From assembly GCF_001659605.2 (NCBI RefSeq), contig NC_035172.2, forward strand, positions 29,315,342-29,379,341: a stretch of DNA of 64,000 bases. The letters are read 5' to 3'. Every line of letters starts with the position of its first letter. The first letter of the stretch is position 1. Below are positions 22,750 to 34,185 of the stretch, in pieces. Both the position numbers and the translations under genes were made by a program. The notes beneath the pieces were generated by a model. That model did no database searches and was not told the DNA's origin. It saw only the letters and a program-made list of their open reading frames with translations. This DNA comes from Manihot esculenta (Eukaryota; Streptophyta; Magnoliopsida; Malpighiales; Euphorbiaceae).

Positions 22750-24360
22750 CTATATGGCTCTCGAAGCAATAAAGGAATGAGAAGCACCGGGGTCCATCAA
22801 AGCATACACATCTGAACACCCAATGATGAGATTACCTGACACCACTGTGTTCGACGTGTTAGCCTCCTCCTGTGTCACTGTGAAAATCCGTGCTGGGGCT
22901 ATCGGATTTCCACCTCGGGAACCTGCTACTGAAGTAGAGGCTACCCCTCTCCCTCTACCTCTGCCACTAGTCTGAGGCATGACTGGAGCTACTGGCCGTA
23001 CAACTGGCTGTACCACACTGCCTGAACTCATCTGCTGGGATGGTGCAAAAGTCATCTGCGGACAATCCCGAGCAATATGCCCTTCCTGTCCACATCGAAA
23101 ACAAGCTGTAGATCCCAACCGACAAACTCCTCCATGTGGTTTTCCGCATCGTCTGCAGACTGGAGCTGTGCCAGAGCTTGAGCCACTACCTATTCCCAGA
23201 CCTGACTTGACTTTACTCCAGAACTTACTATTTGTTCCTTTTGCTCTATCCCATCTTTTACTGCTTGGTGTGGGGACTTTAGAACCCGAAGCCTGTGCCT
23301 TTGACTGTTTTTGAATATTGGCACTAGCTTCCATTTTCCTGGCTGCGTCTACTATGGTATGGAAACTCTCCTTTTCTGCTGGAAGAATCAAGGAAGCATA
23401 CCTGGGATGCAGTCTCATCGTATATCTCCTTGCTTTCTTCTGATCAGTATCATAGGCTTGACCCACGTACTGAAGCAGATCCAGGAACTTATCTGTGAAT
23501 TCATCAACACTCATCTCATCTGTTTGTCTCAACTGTTCAAATTCAATTACTTTCATCTCCCTCGAACTGTCAGGAAAAGCCCACCCTGCAAACTCATTGG
23601 CGAACTCTCCCCATGACATACTGTCCATTCTAGGCTCCACATAATTCTTAAACCATTCTCTGGCTTTCTTGCATTTTATTGTGAAACCTGCCATCTCAAT
23701 GGCTCTCCTATCATCTGCTCCCAATTCACTGGTTATCATCCTAACTGCTCTGAGGTAGTCAAATGGATCATCTCCCGTGTTGTATTTAGGAGCATCCAAT
23801 TTCAAGTACTCCGTCATTTGGACTTTACCTCCAGATGAGCTAGGTTCATGTCTGTCAACAACAGGGGCTACTGGTTCTGTTTGTGGTGGTGGAGGTGCTG
23901 GTTCATTTATTTCTGGGTGTGCTGCACTTGGATGTATAGGGGAGGGTGGATACATAGGATATGGTGGATATAATGGGTAATAATGAGGATATGGCATATA
24001 TGGCATGTATGTAGGATATGGGTCAAAGCGAGAGTACTCCGACATACCCTCCATCGGATACTCTGGATCCTGAAACACAGCTGGATAATCAAATCCTGAG
24101 GCCTGACCACCTCCCAAAGATTCTCCCATACCTTCATCCATAGACGGATCAGTCTCCATAGCCTCCCTCTCTTCCTCTGATCTTCCTCCCCTAGCTGTTC
24201 CTCTTCTGCTCTCGTCGACAGACCTTTTCGGGTCTATTGACGTACCTTCCCTGCTAGATCTCTGAGACCTTGCCCTTGGCAATGCAGGAGGACGAGCAGC
24301 TGGTCTCTCATTCTCTAGTGGGACTCCAGTCAATCGAGCTGATCGACGAGTTCCTCGCAT
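22750..24360 (-). CDS. Element D gag and protease N-terminus
   Basis: I start it at MRGTRRSARLTG (24360), shared by elements A, B and C, rather than at the in-frame Met 12 codons upstream. About 536 residues. A basic N-terminus is followed by a Pro/Tyr-rich linker (about 110-165), a capsid-like gag domain (YLKLDAPKYNTGDDPFDYL to MRLHPRYASLI, about 190-330), CRRCGKPHGGVC and the zinc knuckle CFRCGQEGHIARDC (about 419-432), an Arg/Gly-rich run and the aspartic protease active site MDPGASHSFI (about 520). A TAG then replaces the Glu codon seen in other copies. Gag should be made in full, but the protease is cut just after its active site, so polyprotein processing and pol synthesis need stop readthrough or help from another copy. 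Confidence 0.92.
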   Translation of the reverse strand: MRGTRRSARLTGVPLENERPAARPPALPRARSQRSSREGTSIDPKRSVDESRRGTARGGRSEEEREAMETDPSMDEGMGESLGGGQASGFDYPAVFQDPEYPMEGMSEYSRFDPYPTYMPYMPYPHYYPLYPPYPMYPPSPIHPSAAHPEINEPAPPPPQTEPVAPVVDRHEPSSSGGKVQMTEYLKLDAPKYNTGDDPFDYLRAVRMITSELGADDRRAIEMAGFTIKCKKAREWFKNYVEPRMDSMSWGEFANEFAGWAFPDSSREMKVIEFEQLRQTDEMSVDEFTDKFLDLLQYVGQAYDTDQKKARRYTMRLHPRYASLILPAEKESFHTIVDAARKMEASANIQKQSKAQASGSKVPTPSSKRWDRAKGTNSKFWSKVKSGLGIGSGSSSGTAPVCRRCGKPHGGVCRLGSTACFRCGQEGHIARDCPQMTFAPSQQMSSGSVVQPVVRPVAPVMPQTSGRGRGRGVASTSVAGSRGGNPIAPARIFTVTQEEANTSNTVVSGNLIIGCSDVYALMDPGASHSFIASRAI

Positions 24361-24568
24361 CTTTACCCTCTGGAAACACAACATATAACATACCACTTTA
24401 GCACATAAACATCACATATCAATCAAACACATACATCACTCATGGCATATCATAGCAGATAGGACTCAAGACCCTATCCTAGTGGACATGATTTCCTATT
24501 GTGCTTGACCACTTCTAACCTATCTGAGCCCAACACTGTCTCTATAGGTCCGATCATGTGAACCTAGG

Positions 24569-24580
24569 GCTCTGATACCA
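24569..24580 (-). other. Primer-binding site, element D
   Basis: GCTCTGATACCA on the plus strand is the reverse of TGGTATCAGAGC, three bases from the LTR boundary at 24584. Confidence 0.92.
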
Positions 24581-24583
24581 ATC

Positions 24584-26764
24584 TGTAACGACCCCAAAAT
24601 GGACCGTCACCGGCGCTAGGATTCAGGTCGGCTTAAGGCCGCCAGAACCCGTAGCAAGCCTGCTATACTCTCTGTGTACCTGTAAACCTCATACATGATC
24701 ATACATTTTCTGTGAAAATAAAACTCTTTTCTGAACCAAGGCTTAACCTGTGCATGCACTATCTCTGTACTCTGTACTCATGTACTCTGTACTCTGTATC
24801 CCTGACTAGAGCTTGCTCTAGATGGGCTATCTCATACCTGTTAAGCCTGGTTTTCACATACAGGAAAACATATATACATATACAGATCATGTACAAAACA
24901 TACATCACTAGGTCAAGCAACAACTATTACATCTCTTTAATATTACATGTCCACTCTAAGCTATTACAGATCTCTTTACTTTTCCTGTACTCTACTGGAC
25001 TGTCCCTGTACACTGTACACTGAACCTGCAAAACTGGGGTTAAGGGAGTGGGATGAGCTCTATAGCCCAGTGAGTAGAACAGTAAAACATCTCAGTAAAA
25101 TATGATCTCATGAAATGCACCATATCACAGACAAGCCACATCACGAGTAAACCTGTCACCACATAGTCCCAGTAACTCTGTGCCAGGGCGTAGAATCGAG
25201 CACCTGGTCTTCCTGTCATATATGTATATGTGTATATAACACCTCTGTACTTACCATTGCCAGGGCGTAGTCAAAGGCTCCTGGACTTTGCTATATACCT
25301 GCCAGGGCGTAGTCAAAGGCTCCTGGACTTCACTATACCTGCCAGGGCGTAGTCAAAGGCTCCTGGACTTCCTGTCTGAGACTATTGGATCATTCAGCAT
25401 TTACTCACATCATCAAATAACAATGCAATGCAACATATTCGTGGACTAATGCAATCACCCTATGGCATAAACATGATGCATGAGATATGCTAAAAGCAAT
25501 TTGTGGTTCAATTAAAAGTCATAAGTTTAGTTCCACTCACCTCCGGCTATCTGGACTGACTGACTCTGCAGGCTCTGAAACTCTGGAGCAATACTCACTG
25601 CTGCTCTCTCTGGTTCCTCTGGTCTGTACCTATACAGATAGACTCAAATGAGGGACCAAACTACTGTATCAATACCTCTATTAAACTCCCCAAGAAACCC
25701 CTGAAACTCACTTAACTAGCTATGCAAAGCATGCAAAAGAAAAGCTGGACAGGACACTTTCGGCGGCAGGTTCGGCGGCCGAATGTCCTCTCCAGAGACG
25801 AAACTCAAGCACCTTCGGCGGCACCTTCGGCGGCCGAATCCCCCAAACAGAGCCGAACATGCAAAAACACTCGGGGGCAAGCTGTGGCAACCAAGTCACC
25901 ATGCAGGAGGTTCGGCGGCCGAATGAACCTTCGGCTGCCGAACCTGAGTTCATCCAGAACTCAGCTTCAACGGCAAACCATCTCCTCCTTCCCTTCAACC
26001 ACTCAACCCATATATATTCCAACTCCTCACCACACATATACTCATGTATAGGATCACAGGGGTCCAAAACTATCTAACAACCCCAAACAACAAAACAAAC
26101 ATAACACATAATCAGGAATACATGCATAAATCATCAAATCTCCCATTAAAACCCTCAACATGCATCTCTCTCTCCCCAACTCCCATAAAACCTTCAGAAA
26201 ACATAAAACCCTGGTCAAGAGCATCACTTACCTCCTGAAGCAAGAAGCTAAACACTCTGAACAAGGGAAAACGGACCAACTCTTCTCACACTCTCAAACT
26301 CTCTCAACCTCACTTTTTGCTTCACAACCTTCACAACTTGGTAAACGAGCAAACTCTTGCATGAGCTGCTCAAACTTAGCACATAAAGCATAGGAGACGT
26401 GGCCAACTTCTGGACATGATCTGGTGATAACACCTGGCCAAAATGCTGACTCAGGATGCCCAACAGCTGGCTGGCCAACTCAGTTTCGGCTGCCGAATCG
26501 CATGCAAAACCATGCAACATTCGGGGGCCGAACGTACCTTCGGAAGCCGAACATTGGGCACTTTCGGCGGCCGAACTTACCTTCGGCGGCCGAACTTGGC
26601 TCCTCTGCCTTGGTTCATTTCAACTCAAAACTATAACACTGTAAACCCAGAAAACACATCATAACACGTAGAAAACATAACTCCTACCCTTAGATAGAAT
26701 CCCAACACCCCGGATGCCATCAGACAACAGAAATTCCGGTGCCGGATTCTAGCCGGGTAGTACA
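24584..26764 (-). repeat. 5' LTR of element D
   Basis: 2181 bp, the upstream LTR for this minus-strand element, near-identical to 17193-19373. One of the differences (26693) changes a TATATAAGG-like motif that the other LTR keeps at 19302. Confidence 0.95.
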
Positions 26765-26769
26765 GAAAC

Positions 26770-28614
26770 GGGCGAGTTTTCTCCCCATTTTCAGCCACGG
26801 TGAGTTCATGCTCTCCCTTGGTTTGTTTTTGATGATTTTCCTCCGATCTTTCATGTTTTAACAAGCTTTATGTTGATTTGAAGATATTTGAGCATAAAGA
26901 GCAAGTTTTGGAAACTTGGAGACCAAAAAGCGGATCTCTCCCATCTCCGAGTTGGATCGTCTCTCCTCTCGTTCTACAAGAGGTAAGAGTAGATCCATAG
27001 TTCCTTTCATGTTTTAAGTAAGTTTTATAAAGTTTCTTGGGGTAGAAATGCATGTGTAGGTTTATGTTGAGTTTTTGGTTAAATGTGGGTTTATGAGCAA
27101 TGTATGTTGGATATACATGTTTGATGTGTTGTAGATGGAGTTTAGGATAGTTTGAAGCCCCTAGGAGCTTGTATGCTTGAGTATGCATGTTGTAGAATAG
27201 GAAAATGCATGATTGAATGAGTTGGGAGGCGTTTGTGCATGTTGAGCTGAGTTTCTGCCCTTTTGGGAGAAACCAGGTTCGGCAGCCGAAGGTTCTTTCG
27301 GCCGCCGAACCTGCCTGTGGTAGCATGAATCGGCTGCCGAACCTTGCCCCCGAAAGAGGACTTTCGGCTCTAGAAGGGAGTTTCGGCCGCCGAAGGTGTC
27401 GCCGAACATGCATGAGTTTCGTCTCTGGAGGGAACCTTCGGCCGCCGAACCTGCCGCCGAAAGTGCCCTGTTCAGCCCTCCTTTGCATGTTTTCTTTGAA
27501 TGTTTTAAGGTGTTTTAAGGGGTTTTTGGAGAGTATTTTTAGAGTCATGTTCATAGATGTTTGGTCCCTCATTTGAGTCCACCTGTGTAGGTTCGGACCG
27601 AGGAACCGAGGACCCCAGCAGTGAGTCAGCTGCCCCAGTGTCTGGTTAGAGCTAACCAGAGGTGAGTGGAATAACTCTTTATGTTTTAAAGTAAATAATA
27701 AATGTCTCAGTATGATTCATGCATCACGAATGCCATGAGATATAATAGGTTGTTGCATTAGAATCCACGAATATGTTGCACTGCATTCTTTGTTGTGGAT
27801 GTGGGTGAATGCTGTATGATCCAATTAGTCCCTGAAGAAAGACTAGGACCCCATTCTACGGCCTGGCACGGTATGGAACGCGAAGACCAGGTGCCAGATG
27901 AGGCCCTGGGGCAATGGTAAGTAATGTTATGATATGACAGGAAGACCAGGACCCCATTCTACGGCCTGGCACGGATATGATGCTGGGACTATTTGGTTAC
28001 AGGTTTACCCTTGATGTGAATTGTCTGTGATGTGACGCATTTCATGAAAGCATGAATGTTAATATATGTTTTTACTATTCTGCTCACTGGGCTTTATAGC
28101 TCACCCCTCTCCCTTAAACCCCAGGTATGCAGGTACAGGGTAGACCAGGAGGTCAGCAAGAGTAGAGTCTTGATGCATGTACTAGATAGTTGTGGACATG
28201 AATTTGATGTAATGTAAAAGTATAGTATAGAAATGTTATGTAAAGATGTTTATGGATGATAGAGTTGTGCTTGACCATAGTATGATGTAAATCCCTTTTT
28301 GTACATGATCCTAGATGTGTAATGATGCTTATATGAACCAAACTCAACACATGATCACCCCATTAGAGCATTGATGAGACTCCAAGGAGGGGTTAATATT
28401 TATGATTATGTCTATGTATAGTGCATGCACAGGTTGAGTTTGGTGGATGAATGAATGAATGTAAAGAAAAGTCCAAAATTTTTATGTATGTTGTTGATCA
28501 TGTATGGGATTAAACAGGTTCACAGGATGAATGTTAGGCTTGCTACGGGTTCCGGCGGCCTTATGCCGACCTGGATCCTAGCACCGGTAGCGGTCCGATT
28601 TTCGGGTCGTTATA
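26770..28614 (+). repeat. Solo LTR E, right part
   Basis: It resumes GGGCGAGTTTTCTCCCC, matching element B's LTR after CCGAAC at about 12431, and runs to the LTR end GGTCGTTATA (28614), with a C-to-T change in the usual TTACA. Together with 16826-17192 it makes one LTR of about 2.2 kb with no internal region, hence a solo LTR left by LTR-LTR recombination. Confidence 0.88.
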
Positions 28615-28619
28615 TTTTC

Positions 28620-28844
28620 CTCTCTTGGCTGATCCACATCCATAGCCTCCCTCACTTCATCTGACCTCCCTCCTCTAGCTGTTCCTCTTCTGCTCTCGTC
28701 AAAAGACCTTCTCGGGTCCCTTGACGTATCCTCCCTGCTTGATCTCTGAGACATTGCCCTTGGCAACGCAGGAGGACGAGCAGCAGTACCCTCATTCTCC
28801 GGTGGGACTCCAGTCAATCGTGCCGATCGACGAGTTCCTCGCAT
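28620..28844 (-). pseudogene. Element C gag N-terminus, cut by solo LTR E
   Basis: The start codon at 28844 opens MRGTRRSARLTGVPPENEG. About 75 residues run in frame to AMDVDQPREEN before LTR E. The continuation is the short piece at 16779-16820; everything downstream is lost. Confidence 0.85.
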
Positions 28845-29063
28845 CTTAACTCTCTGGAAAACAACACATAATAGCATACATCAGCATATAAACATCACAT
28901 ATCAGCAATGCATATGCATACATCATGGCATTTCACATCTTCAAAGAGACAGGACTCAACATCCTATCCTAATGGACATGATTTCCTATTGTGCTTGACC
29001 TACTCTACTATAACCTCTATGAGCCCAACACTCTCTCTATAGGTCCGACCATATGAACCTAGG

Positions 29064-29075
29064 GCTCTGATACCA
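29064..29075 (-). other. Primer-binding site, element C
   Basis: GCTCTGATACCA, reverse of TGGTATCAGAGC, three bases from the LTR edge at 29079. Confidence 0.9.
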
Positions 29076-29078
29076 ATC

Positions 29079-31118
29079 TGTAACGACTCGAAAACCGGAC
29101 CGCTATCGGCGCTAGGATCCAGGTCGACTTAAGGTCGCCGGGACCCGTAGCAAGCCTACTATACTCTCTATGCACCTGTACAATCCCATACATGATCGTA
29201 CATTTTCTGTACAAAACTAAAACTTTGCTGTGATACCAGGGCTCAACCTGTGCATGCACTATCTCTGTAGAACCCCTTACTAGAGCTTGCTCTAGACGGG
29301 TTAAAACTCATACTATGTTAAGCCTGGTTTTCAAACTCCTCAATAACACATTTCAATAAAATATTTACATAAACAAACCATGTATACAAAAGGGATTTAC
29401 AACACGACTGCGTCAAGCACCATACTAATACATCTCTTCACACTATGACATGTCCACACTAAACTATTACACCTCTCTTTACTCTTCCTGTACCCTGCTG
29501 ACTCCCCTCCAAACTCTGATCCTGCAAGACTGGGGTTAAAGGAGAGGGATGAGCTATACTAGCCCAATGAGTAGAACAATAAAAACAGGTTAATAAACAT
29601 GCTCACATGGAATGCATCACATCACAAGTAAATTACCCATCTCAGACGGACTGATTCAAAAATCCCTCTGTTCTGTGCCCGGCCCGCGAAGGAGCTCCTC
29701 AGGACTTTATTCCGCACCCTATGGTGCTCTGTGCCCGGCCCTCAATGGGGCTCCTCAGGACTTTACTCGGAGGGCTAATGAATCCACTCTATGTCCGATC
29801 CGTACAAGCAAAGAATAATGCGTCACATTAGTGTATTCTAATGCACTCAACCTATTACATATCATGATGCATGGTACATGCTAAAAGTATTTAATTTCTC
29901 AATGTAAAACATTAAGTTTAGTTCCACTCACCTCTGGCTGACTCTGAACTGACTCTGAATACTCTGAAGCAGTGCTCACTGCTGCTCTCTTCGGTTCCTC
30001 TGGTCCGTTCCTACACAGGTGGACTCAAATGAGGGACCAAACTAACTCAAAGACAACTCTATAAAACTCCCCAAAACCCCCCTAAAACCTTCTAAAACAA
30101 TCAAGAAAAACATGCAAAAAAAGGCTGGACAGGGCACTTTCGGCGGCAGGTTCGGCGGCCGAAAGTCCCTCCAGAGAAGAAACTCAGGCATTTTCGGCGG
30201 CACTTTCAGCTGCCGAAAGTGCACTCCAGAGACAAAAGTCTCAACCTTCGGCGGCCGAAACTCCCCGCCAGAGCCGAAAGTCCAAACTTTCGGGGGCGAG
30301 CTTAGGCAGCCGAAACCACCTACTTAGCATGTTCGGCGGCCGAAACTGGATTCTCCAGTAAGGCAGAAACTTGTTCTGCTTCATGCAAACCAACCTCCCA
30401 AACTCCCTCAAACATGCAACATATCCTCAAGGATAGGCACAAAGGGGTCCAAAACTAACTTAAAACCCCAACAAACAACACATATGAACACATAACATGC
30501 TTTGGCCACAAATCACCCAAAAACTCAACTTAACCTAAACATGCCTTTCTACCCATAAAACTCCATAAAACCTTCATAAATCATGGAAAAAAGTTCAGGA
30601 TCTTCACTTACCTCTTGAAAACGAGAGGATAAACGATCCCAACGTGGAGATTTGGAGCAACTCACCCTCAAAGTCTCCAAACTTCAAAACTTTGGTTTTT
30701 AGCTCAAAACCTTCAAACAATCATGAAAACTCATCAAAACTTTGAAAAAGTTGAATAAAACATGAAGATCACCCAAGGAAGACCATGGTCTCACCTCTGT
30801 CTGTGAAAATGAAAGAAACCTTATCCATTCACCGACCTAGGGGCTTTTATAGGTGGCTGGCCAGACCACCTTCGGCGGCCAAACGTGATCCCGAATGCCA
30901 TGCATGTTCAGCGGCCGAAAATCACCTTCGGCTGCCGAACCTGGCTTTTCTCCCTTGGTGCTTTTCTTTCAAAAAAACTCATTTTCTTTCCACTTAACAC
31001 ATTAAAACATACTAAAACACTTTAAAAAAACATATCTAGTACCCTTCTAGAGAGTTCCGACATCTGAGATTCTACCGGACTGTAGAATTCCGATGCCGGA
31101 CTCTAGCCGGGTATTATA
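29079..31118 (-). repeat. 5' LTR of element C
   Basis: It starts (plus strand) TGTAACGACTCG and ends GCCGGGTATTATA, 2040 bp. It belongs to the same family as the other LTRs, with the GGCGGC/TTCGGC block at 30135-30345 and 30870-30940. It inserted into the Transposase_28-like ORF of TAT0, which resumes at 31119. Confidence 0.9.
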
Positions 31119-31522
31119 CTAAAAGGCCACCAAGATTCTCCAGTCGTTAGGATGAAGCTGGACAACTGAAAGTTTATGAAACTGGAGGACCTCCACGAAG
31201 AAGGGGTCTAAAGGGAAGCGAAGACTCGCCTTCAGCTGCTCCTCGAAGACGATGATAGTGTCGTCGGCGGGGATCAAGCCGTTAGCACGAACGCGGGGAG
31301 AAGGAGTAAAATTTTGGAAAGAATCCCAAGGAATGTGATAAGTATCATACAAATAATCCACGTCGCTATTCGAGAAGACGGGCGGATATCACTAAGAGAG
31401 TCACCTTCGTTCTCGGAAGCCTCGCTCAATGGAACAATGGGGGGCTGGCGCTCGATGGGGCCATCAGAGGAGGAACTGAAAATAGAGACCCTGCTAGGGG
31501 AGGAAGAGGTGTTTCTATCCAT
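31119..31522 (-). pseudogene. TAT0 antisense ORF with Transposase_28-like text
   Basis: It starts at MDRNTSSSPSRVS (31522) with a Ser-rich acidic N-terminus, then changes frame near 31350 to DYLYDTYHIPWDSF. It continues ASLRFPLDPFFVEVLQFHKLSVVQLHPNDWRILVAF, which I recognise as the start of the 'putative gypsy type transposon' domain (PF04195). Such ORFs occur on the opposite strand between integrase and the 3' LTR in several TAT-lineage gypsy elements, which fits the plus-strand LTR at 31849. It is broken by the frameshift and by element C's insertion at 31119. Function of the family is unknown. Confidence 0.7.
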
Positions 31523-31848
31523 ATTAAAAAAGGACAACAAAGTTACTGAGATAGGTAAAGACTTTAACAGAAATGAGAAGGGAGTCGTAAAGTGAATTCC
31601 TCTAAAAAAAATTTCGCAGAAGAACACAAAAATGATGCTTGGAGAAGACGATGGACCGTTATAAAGATGGTTTTGACGGCGGATGTTAAATGCAGCACGA
31701 TAAACATTACAAAAGTCATCAAAAGGATCGGTATACGAAATAATGAGAGTAGCAAGAAATCAATCTTGAGGGGTCACGTGTCCCAGACCTTGACAAAAGA
31801 TGTCCTTTTCAAATCTGAAGAAATGAACACTATTGGAAGGACCTCTGA

Positions 31849-32338
31849 TGTTACATAACATTCGCCTAAAATAAGCTATGAGTTGTCACCAAAGAACAAG
31901 ACGACGTGGTAAAGGTTTGATAAGTGAAAAACATGGTCCCGCTTGAGAAAAGGGAGACTCAGACACCTTAACACCCGGTTTATCATCAAGACTCGCCCTG
32001 CCCCTAATAGGACGAGTCTTGGAATAGAGTTATCGTTATCAGGCACAGTCCAACATATTTCTATTTTGCCTGTGATCGCAAGATTACCTACCTATTAACT
32101 GGCGATGTCCCTTATCAAGCAACCAGCCACATCATTGTCGAATTATCAGGAAATGATATATTTATCTCCACCTTCTTATAGTATAAAATGAAAACGATCA
32201 CAGAAGTCAAGGTATGCTATCTCTAATACTACTCAAGCTCTGAGTCACCTATTGTATTTTCTCTATTCTTCAAGATACTGACTTGAGCGTCAGAATGGCT
32301 GCCGTGGACAACCACCACCACCTTATTAGACCTAAATA
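31849..32338 (+). repeat. TAT0 LTR (3' LTR)
   Basis: It begins TGTTACATAAC and matches the LTR at 41683-42212 over most of its length (GCCTAAAATA..TATGAG, CACCTTAAcACCCGGTT, ATCATCAAGACTCGC, TTATCAGGcACAGTC, CTCCACcTTCTTATA). A TATA-like CTTATAGTATAAA is at about 32176. The end is degenerate; I place it near 32338. Confidence 0.75.
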
Positions 32339-34185
32339 ACTATAATTTATTATATTAATGAGTGTGATAATTTTAATCTCTTTATTTTCCATAAATATAT
32401 TCATTTTATATAAAACACAGTGGCACAATCTTCATTCTATATACTTTTTTCCACAACTCTCTCTTTATTTCTAAACGACTCGTGTTTTGAGATTTTTTTT
32501 ATTATTATTTTCTTAGTATCTAAAATGGAATGCATGGTTGTAAAATTCTCGATAGCCACCTCAACCCTCTTGATTGAAATTGGACAATGAGTCATCCAAA
32601 TATTGAGATTCTTTAATTCAAATTTAAGCATATTCTAGAGAAACATTTTATTTTTCTTCAATGGTGTACATATTTAAGTATAGTTGTTGTGAAACTATTC
32701 GAATTATTGCAAAGTAGTGTTTGCCTAATATAATAGATACACTAAGTTTTACTGCTTAAGAAAATTATATACTTAAAGATATTGTGATAAATTAGATGAT
32801 TCTCCTCCACCATCACCACTGCTACCGCCATCCACAACTATTGAAACTTAATAAATTTTATTTTCCTCATAATGTAATTCCTTGAATGAAATTTATTGAA
32901 TATTAATAATACAAGATAATAAGTAATAAAACTTTTAATTTTTTTATTTTCTATTTCGAAATCTGAATATGAAATTTAAAATTAAATTAAAAAAATGTTC
33001 TGTATCTCATAATATATAATGAATTCATACAAAAATAAATATTATTTTATAAAATAATTTCATACAACTAAATAACCTTATATTATTTTACATAATAATA
33101 ATGTAATAAATTTTAATATCCGTGTGAGCAAGTTATTAGTTCACCTATACAATAAGACCCTGCATCCACTATCCATTGGCTTTGTTCTCGAATGCATTCC
33201 ATATGAAAAAACAAATCAAATCTCACATGCATCTATTAAGCAAAAAGGTTCAATATTCTCGTTATGGTAATTTGGAGGGATCAGAGATAAAGAGGGGGAG
33301 GGGAAAAGGGAGAACTGATTATACTTTGGTCTAATTAATAATACAGTTGTGAATTTAGTTGATCTTTCTACTTCGTAGGTGAAAAGAATAAAGAGGGTAG
33401 AGAGAGAACCGTGAAAAGGGAACTACGATATTCTTCTCACTTGTTTGGATTAATCTAGACACAGAAAAGGACTTCTTTTCCGTTTTCCTGGTCTAGAAAA
33501 TTTTTACCTTGCAACTTTTGAGATGGGGATGAAACAAATGATTAATTTTTATTCGGAGACAGACCTGAAGCACATGCATCAAGTCCACTACCAGGTCTTA
33601 ACACAAAGTCCAAGCAACAAACGGACAGCAATCTGCTTGCTGGACACAAACGAATAGTACAAAGGGTACAGAGGGCCAATCTGCTGCATCTTTTATCATC
33701 TTCCTCCCATCACACTCTTTTTCACCACTATCTACAACACCAACTTAACGTTCTGGTGCAAAGGATGAACCTCATGTTACTAATACTAATGCAGAAGTGC
33801 TCGTGTCTGCTTTCAAGAATGAAAATTTCATGCACAAAAAAGGGCGTTGATTCCTTAACCATCAAAGTTCCACTTGGCAAGCAGTATCAAATACGGTGTG
33901 GCCAAGGAAGAAGCATGCTTCAAAATTATAATAATCAACAGAAAAAGAATAGTAGAATCTTTACTAAATCATGATTTTTTATCTGCCACACCAGCATGAC
34001 TAGTGGCATTCATGTAGCTTCCTTGCGTCCATCAGATAATATAAATTTTAGATCACAGCCAGAGTGGTTCACTGATAAATTTTCTTCTTCCCCATTGTTT
34101 GGATTGCCTGAGCTTGTGGTTTCTTCTATTCATCCAATCCTGTAAGTGTAGAGAAAAACAATATATCTATATATAATAATAATAA
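32339..34185. other. Intergenic, AT-rich; right part likely 3' UTR of the receptor kinase
   Basis: No supported ORF. 32339-33240 is AT-rich. 33250-33420 is a purine-rich stretch. The sequence just below 34186 follows the stop codon of the minus-strand kinase gene and probably contains its 3' UTR. Confidence 0.5.

Larger units (their letters stand above)
17193..26764 (-). mobile_element. Element D, young near-intact Tekay-like chromovirus, 9572 bp
   Basis: Both LTRs are 2181 bp (17193-19373 and 24584-26764). The target duplication GAAAC is perfect (17188-17192 and 26765-26769). It carries a primer site (24580-24569), gag-pol in one frame and a polypurine tract. By eye the LTRs differ at only four aligned positions (17603/24994, 19244/26635, 19302/26693, 19369/26760), which means a recent insertion. 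The coding frame has two stops: TAG in the protease region (22750-22752) and TGA near the chromodomain end. It sits inside solo LTR E. Confidence 0.95.

Noticed and set aside
22750..22752. Programmed stop readthrough signal in element D
   Set aside because: The bases after TAG do not match known readthrough contexts and the other copies have a sense codon, so I treat it as a mutation (kept as a question under findings).
31274..31627. 117-aa membrane-like ORF overlapping the Transposase_28-like text
   Set aside because: Its middle is the real antisense ORF start (MDRNTSSS at 31522); the hydrophobic parts before and after are out-of-frame or upstream sequence.
33756..33974. 72-aa ORF downstream of the kinase gene
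   Set aside because: No recognisable domain, AT-rich surroundings, lies in the probable 3' flank of the kinase gene.
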